Shown here piece after piece: positions 60,202 through 64,000 of a stretch of 64,000 nt of DNA. A program made the position numbers and the translations under genes. Below the pieces are notes generated by a model, which was not told where the DNA came from, made no database searches, and was given only the letters and a program-made list of their open reading frames with translations. Positions within the stretch are counted from its first letter, which is position 1. Each line of letters starts with the position of its first letter. This stretch comes from Virgisporangium ochraceum (lineage in GTDB: Bacteria > Actinomycetota > Actinomycetes > Mycobacteriales > Micromonosporaceae): positions 62,001 through 126,000 of the forward strand of contig NZ_BOPH01000105.1 in NCBI RefSeq assembly GCF_016863655.1, read 5' to 3'.

Positions 60202-60273
60202 TGACCCGGTTTGACGGACATCTGAGATCAGGAGCCGGACGGCTCCGGGAGGATGTCCACCATCATGGAGAGC

Positions 60274-60576
60274 ATGGGTAAGAAGCGGTCGCGGCCGCGT
60301 CGGGTGTTCACGGCGGAGTTCAAGGCCGAGATCGTCGAGTTGTGCCAGCGTGGGGACCGCACGGTTGGTCAGGTCGCGAAGGATTTTGATCTGACCGAGA
60401 CCGCGGTCCGGGCGTGGGTAAAGCAGGCCGAACTCGACACCGGCACCCGCTCGGACGGGCTGTCCCGCGATGAGAAGGCTGAACTTGCCCGGTTGCGGCA
60501 GGAGAACCGCAGGCTGCGCGAGGACGTCGACATCCTCAAGCGGGCCACGGCTTTCTTCGCGAAGGAGACCCGGTGA
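60274..60576 (+). CDS. IS3 OrfA (HTH transposase subunit)
   Basis: 100 residues from ATG 60274 (GGAGA upstream). The transposase_8 helix-turn-helix is F-T-A-E-F-K-A-E-I-V-E-L-C-Q-R-G-D and V-G-Q-V-A-K-D-F-D-L-T-E-T-A-V. A leucine-zipper-like L-A-R-L-R-Q-E-N-R-R-L-R-E-D-V-D-I-L follows, used for multimerisation. In active elements OrfA is fused to OrfB by frameshifting. Confidence 0.88.
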   Translation: MGKKRSRPRRVFTAEFKAEIVELCQRGDRTVGQVAKDFDLTETAVRAWVKQAELDTGTRSDGLSRDEKAELARLRQENRRLREDVDILKRATAFFAKETR

Positions 60577-60642
60577 ACGTCTATCCGTTTCATCGGCGCG
60601 GAGCAGGCCGGCCGACGCAACGTCAAGCGTGCGTGCGAGCTG

Positions 60643-61452
60643 ATGAAGGTCTCCAGATCCGCCTACTACCAGCACATCCACGGCGACCGGTCACCGCGCC
60701 GACAGGTCGACCAGACCCTGACCGAGCAGATCACCGCCGTCCACGAAGCGTCGAAAGGCACCTACGGCGCCCCGCGGGTCCACGCCGAACTCGCCGCCGA
60801 CGGACACCGCCACGGCCGCAAGCGCGTCGCCCGCCTGATGCGCACCGCCGGCCTGCGCGGCAGGTGTCCACGCCGGTGGCAGACCACGACCGTCCCGGAC
60901 CCAACCGCTGCGGCTCGCCCGGACCTGATCGACCGAGACTTCACTGTCGACGCCTACGCGGTCGACACCCGCTGGTGCGGCGACATCACCTACGTCAACA
61001 CCTGGGAAGGCTGGCTCTACCTCGCTACCGTGATCGACCTCGCGTCGCGCCGCATCGTCGGCTGGGCCGTTGCCGACCACCTGCGCACCGACCTGGTCGA
61101 CGCCGCCCTCACCGATGCGCTCACCCGCCGCCGGCCCGCCTCGGGACTGGTGTTCCACTCCGACCGCGGCTGTCAATACGTCAGCGCCCAGCACGCCCGC
61201 CTCGCCGCACACCACGGCATCCGCCTGTCCGTCGGTCGGCGTGGGCAGTGCTGGGACAACGCCGTCGCCGAGTCGTTCTTCGCCACGATCAAGACCGAAC
61301 TGCTGCACCGACAACCATGGCCCACCCGCCCCGCCGCCCAGCGGGCGATATTCGAGTACGTGGAAGGGTGGTACAACACCCGTCGCCGGCACTCCAGCCT
61401 CGGCTACCTCAGCCCCGCCGCCTACGAAACCAGCGTCAGCAACGTAGCCTGA
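60643..61452 (+). CDS. IS3 OrfB (DDE transposase), start region frameshifted
   Basis: The 269 residues from ATG 60643 contain the HTH_21 part (Y-G-A-P-R-V-H-A-E-L) and the DDE integrase core: V-D-T-R-W-C-G-D-I-T-Y, F-H-S-D-R-G-C-Q-Y, and the Glu in F-F-A-T-I-K-T-E-L. The natural start is GTG 60573 (V-N-V-Y-P-F), but one extra T in CCGTTTCAT near 60592 shifts the frame. The continuation (F-I-G-A-E-Q-A-G-R-R-N-V-K-R) is in the OrfA frame. The copy may therefore be inactive, or use the internal start. Confidence 0.85.
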   Translation: MKVSRSAYYQHIHGDRSPRRQVDQTLTEQITAVHEASKGTYGAPRVHAELAADGHRHGRKRVARLMRTAGLRGRCPRRWQTTTVPDPTAAARPDLIDRDFTVDAYAVDTRWCGDITYVNTWEGWLYLATVIDLASRRIVGWAVADHLRTDLVDAALTDALTRRRPASGLVFHSDRGCQYVSAQHARLAAHHGIRLSVGRRGQCWDNAVAESFFATIKTELLHRQPWPTRPAAQRAIFEYVEGWYNTRRRHSSLGYLSPAAYETSVSNVA

Positions 61453-61521
61453 AGATCACCACATCGACCCTGTCCGCCGAATCGGGTCAAGTCCACCATG
61501 CACCGCATCCGGCTGAAGGGG

Positions 61522-62388
61522 TCACGGTGCGCCGGTACGACGGGCGTTCTCCGCGATCACGCGGATGAGTTGCGGCCACGCACCGCGGGGGAGGTCGTGG
61601 CCCATCCCGGTGATGAGGTGGAGGCGTGCGCCGGGAATGGCCTCGGCCGTCGCTCGCCCGCCGGACGGGTGACACATCCGATCCTCGGTTCCGTGGATTA
61701 CGACGGTCGGCACGGTGAGCAGTCGCAACGCTTCGGTCCGGTCGCGGGCCGCGCGTACCGCGCGGTGCTGGCGACGGCGGCCGTCGCGTGCGTGGGGATC
61801 GCGCTTGAAGGCAAGCGCGGTGACGCGCCGCAGCTCGTCGAGGTCCTGGGTGAAGCCGGTTGAACCGACCGTCGAGAACACCCGAACCCGGCGTTCGATC
61901 GCTTCCTCCTCGGTCCTGGGAGGTCGGGCAACGAGGTGACGGAACACGCGCAGCGATGTGCGCCCTTTCCCGCGGCGACCCGTCGTCGACATGATCGAGG
62001 CCAAGGAGCGCACCCGGCCGGGATCCTGGATAGCCATCAACTGGGCGACCATCCCACCGAGCGACGCACCTACCACGTGCGCGGATTCGACCCCGAGGGC
62101 GTCGAGAAGGCCGACGGTGTCATCGGCCATGTCCTCCAGGGTGTATCGGCGTCCGGGTAGGTGCGTCGAGCAGCCCGCGTCGCGGTTGTCGAACCTGACC
62201 ACGCGAAAGCCCTCGGCGGCGAGCTGGCGGCAGAAATCCTCCGGCCAGTGGATGAGCTGGAAGCCCATACCCATGATGAGCAGCATCGTGGCCTCGTGGG
62301 GGTCGCCGAACGTCTCGTAGCAGAGGTCAACGTCACCGACTGTCGCGAGCCGCGGCTCGTCGTGCCGACCACGATCAGCGGCGCTCAT
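61522..62388 (-). CDS. Alpha/beta hydrolase
   Basis: 288 residues; ATG 62388 follows GGTGGAGG. M-L-L-I-M-G-M-G-F-Q-L carries the oxyanion region, the nucleophile Ser is in V-V-G-A-S-L-G-G-M-V-A, the acid in I-H-G-T-E-D-R-M and the His in G-M-G-H-D-L-P-R-G. It resembles the aclacinomycin methylesterase RdmC/EstB-like group. Monocistronic; the substrate is unknown. Confidence 0.85.
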   Translation of the reverse strand: MSAADRGRHDEPRLATVGDVDLCYETFGDPHEATMLLIMGMGFQLIHWPEDFCRQLAAEGFRVVRFDNRDAGCSTHLPGRRYTLEDMADDTVGLLDALGVESAHVVGASLGGMVAQLMAIQDPGRVRSLASIMSTTGRRGKGRTSLRVFRHLVARPPRTEEEAIERRVRVFSTVGSTGFTQDLDELRRVTALAFKRDPHARDGRRRQHRAVRAARDRTEALRLLTVPTVVIHGTEDRMCHPSGGRATAEAIPGARLHLITGMGHDLPRGAWPQLIRVIAENARRTGAP

Positions 62389-62520
62389 GCCACGGGCCTC
62401 CACCAAAGGGGTTGCCGCCATGACCGATGGCCGGCGGCACGGATGAGAAGGAGAAGCGCCCACTGTACGGCCCATACCTCGCATCACGGCAGCATTTATC
62501 CGCGCATCCCGTATCCGCAC

Positions 62521-62878
62521 ATCGGCTTCTTATGCGCACCGATCATGGTCCGACGCAGGTCTACAGAGATCGCTTGGGTCCTCCCCCGACGACGCGAGCG
62601 TGCCGGGCAACGGCGATCAAAAAACGGTGCAAGTTACAGGCCAGCGGCGACGTGGGAGATGTTCTGCAACTCCTGCCGGCGAGTCGCGCCTACGTAGATG
62701 ATCAGTGCATTGAGCTGGATGTTCTCGCAGGGGCGACCAGCCATCACATTCGTGATCGATCCGTCCTGCCAGTCGCTGCGGTTGACCGGACGCTTGAGCG
62801 ACGAGGCCAACCTCGACGACGGCGCCATGCGGCCGCCGATTTCGCGCTGATCGATCTCACGGCTGAACGGGAGGCGAG
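62521..62878. other. Intergenic region, low coding potential
   Basis: 358 bp with lower GC than the surroundings. A minus-strand open frame at 62634-62828 (64 residues, S-S-L-K-R-P-V-N-R-S-D-W-Q-D-G) has no match I can recognise. It may be part of the transposon relic that follows. Confidence 0.3.
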
Positions 62879-63201
62879 GTGAGCCACCCCGGGAAGTTGG
62901 GGGCCCGTACGGGTGGCCTGGGTCCGGTGGAACATCGAGGACTGTTCCGGGCTGCCAAGATCCACGTCGGTCTTGACCTTTACCGGGTCCGCGGCTGGAC
63001 CATCTGGTACCGCCACACCACCCTGGTCCTACTCGCCCCTGCCGTCCTGGCCACCTGCGCCGCCGTCACCGAACCAACACCGCCCGACCCGACCCGCCAC
63101 GGCCGCCATACCCGACCGATCGCGTTGACCATGGCCGAGACCTGACACCTCGTCGGCGTTCTGATCAACCAACCGATCCGCGACATCGTCCACGGGTGGT
63201 G
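62879..63201 (+). pseudogene. Second IS701/IS4-type transposase relic (C-terminal)
   Basis: R-V-A-W-V-R-W-N-I-E-D-C in one frame passes, after a shift near 62944, to F-R-A-A-K-I-H-V-G-L-D-L-Y-R-V-R-G-W and W-Y-R-H-T-T-L-V-L-L-A in another. A stop near 63142 is followed by H-L-V-G-V-L-I-N-Q-P-I-R-D-I-V-H-G-W. This is the C-terminal quarter of an IS701-like enzyme with at least two disabling changes. Confidence 0.7.
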
Positions 63202-63309
63202 ATCGTAGGCGGGTGGACCCGTACACGACGTCAACTACGCGGCCTTGCGTCCCGGCGGGTAGGGAAACACCCGATGTACGTGCGTGCGGGGCGACCGTAC
63301 GGTCGCGCC

Positions 63310-63867
63310 ATGACCGATTCGTACGGCGGCAGTGGCGTCACCACGGGTGGCGGCTCGGCGCGGGAGTGGCTGGTGCCCGGCACCCACACCGACGCCGGCG
63401 GCGGGCACACCGACGTCAGCGGACCCGTCGACGACGGCGGGCGTACCGGGGCCGACGGCGTCGACGGCGTCATGCCCACCCCCGTAGGTCCCGGCATCCG
63501 GACCGACTATGACGGCGACGGCACGCTCGACACGCTCCTGCGCGACACCGACGGCGACGGCGTCGTCGACGAATACTGGCGCGACTTCGACGAGGACGGG
63601 CGTTACGAATCGGTCGAGTACGACACCGAGGGTGACGGCGATCCGGACCGGAAGGTCACCGACGCCGATGGCGACGGCCGGGTCGACCGATGGGACTACG
63701 ACACGAACGACAACGGCCGGTACGACGTCGCCCTGATCGACCGCAATCACGACGGCATGCCGGACCTCGAACGGGTAGATACCAACCATAACTTCCGCGT
63801 CGATCTCGAACGGTACGACGACGACTACGACGGTGACTTCGACCGCGCCCGCGAGGTGATCGAATGA
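63310..63867 (+). CDS. Aspartate-rich protein with EF-hand/thrombospondin-3-like repeats
   Basis: 185 residues from ATG 63310. N-terminal G-S-A-R-E-W-L-V-P-G-T-H-T-D-A-G-G-G and V-D-G-V-D-G-V-M-P-T-P are followed by seven or so D-x-D-x-D-G units: D-Y-D-G-D-G-T-L-D, D-T-D-G-D-G-V-V-D, D-F-D-E-D-G-R-Y, D-A-D-G-D-G-R-V-D, D-T-N-D-N-G-R-Y-D. These are typical Ca2+-binding loops. No signal peptide is visible. The stop overlaps the ATG of a paralogue (ATGA). Confidence 0.75.
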   Translation: MTDSYGGSGVTTGGGSAREWLVPGTHTDAGGGHTDVSGPVDDGGRTGADGVDGVMPTPVGPGIRTDYDGDGTLDTLLRDTDGDGVVDEYWRDFDEDGRYESVEYDTEGDGDPDRKVTDADGDGRVDRWDYDTNDNGRYDVALIDRNHDGMPDLERVDTNHNFRVDLERYDDDYDGDFDRAREVIE

Positions 63868-64000
63868 CCGGCCCCTATGGCGACCGCGACTCCGCCACGA
63901 GCACCGGCTCGGCACGCGAGTGGTTGGTGCCGGGTACCCACACCGACGCCGGCGGCGGACGCTCCGGGGTCGACGGTGTCGACGGGGTCATGCCGACCGA
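63864..64000 (+). CDS. Paralogue of the preceding aspartate-rich protein, partial
   Basis: ATG 63864 overlaps the preceding stop. The visible residues M-T-G-P-Y-G-D-R-D-S-A-T-S-T, then G-S-A-R-E-W-L-V-P-G-T-H-T-D-A-G-G-G and V-D-G-V-D-G-V-M-P-T, repeat the N-terminal block of its neighbour almost exactly. The frame is open at the window edge. A tandem duplication is likely, with more D-x-D-x-D-G repeats expected beyond the window. Confidence 0.75.
   Translation, partial: MTGPYGDRDSATSTGSAREWLVPGTHTDAGGGRSGVDGVDGVMPT

Larger units (their letters stand above)
60202..61489 (+). mobile_element. IS3 family insertion sequence
   Basis: The ends are the imperfect inverted repeats TGACCCGGTTTGACGGACA (60202-60220) and, reverse-complemented, TGACCCGATTCGGCGGACA (61471-61489), 16 of 19 identical. 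Total length 1288 bp, usual for the family. It carries orfA and orfB. No clear 3-bp target duplication is seen (GCC left, AGT right), so one flank may have changed since insertion. Confidence 0.85.

Overview
The window is about 70% GC, and its genes have strongly GC-biased third codon positions, many GTG/TTG starts and frequent ATGA/GTGA/TGATG stop-start overlaps. This points to a filamentous actinomycete. The mix of ricin-type lectins, SigE-type ECF factors, HisKA_3/LuxR two-component pairs, STM4015-like leucine-rich proteins and IS110/IS701/IS5/IS3 insertion sequences would suit a Micromonosporaceae chromosome, but that family assignment is inference. No rRNA, tRNA, CRISPR array or replication origin was found. 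About a dozen decayed genes and four kinds of transposable element mark the window as accessory, rearranging DNA.

Layout. 1-5.9 kb: a DUF1989 gene (cut by the window edge) divergent from a GntR/FCD repressor; a secreted lectin; an MFS drug exporter coupled to an ECF sigma factor; and a deletion scar joining half a prepilin peptidase to a catalytically dead hydrolase. 6.4-10.4 kb: an IS110 element, two hypothetical genes and beta-propeller/TPR remnants. 10.4-19.3 kb: a TetR/SDR divergent pair with a palindromic operator, a second secreted lectin, a leucine-rich protein, an epimerase-like SDR, a decayed NmrA gene, a large secreted glycosidase-like lipoprotein and a hypothetical gene. 19.4-24.1 kb: alcohol dehydrogenase, DUF59 protein and amidohydrolase in one operon, divergent from an AcoR/MimR-like activator. 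This looks like the accessory part of an actinobacterial propane/acetone/phenol monooxygenase locus, without the monooxygenase. 24.2-36 kb: two GNAT acetyltransferases, a small membrane protein, two two-component systems (the second divergent from an ABC transporter of the antibiotic-export type), a gutted FAD monooxygenase and a pentapeptide-repeat membrane protein.

36.1-45.8 kb holds the most coherent and least familiar unit. A three-gene operon (RraA-type aldolase, class I aminotransferase, TetR regulator) is followed by a six-gene operon (DUF3500 protein with a histidine-repeat tail, gamma-glutamyltransferase-like hydrolase, YoaK/DUF1275 membrane protein, MFS exporter, FAD monooxygenase, SnoaL-like protein). 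Both upstream regions carry related pairs of inverted-repeat sites, so one TetR protein plausibly controls the whole set as a catabolic, detoxification or modification pathway for an unknown, perhaps gamma-glutamylated, compound.

45.8-64 kb: an IS701 relic interrupted by the 3' end of a group II intron; a HEAT/SUKH-type protein; a hypothetical gene; a SigE-family sigma factor coupled to a membrane-anchored BNR protein; a secreted VWA protein; a phosphotransferase relic; two aldo/keto reductases; DUF998 and AraC remnants; a broken IS5; a P-loop kinase-like protein; an IS3 element with defined ends; an alpha/beta hydrolase; a second IS701-type relic; and, running off the end, two tandem paralogous aspartate-rich proteins resembling calcium-binding repeats.
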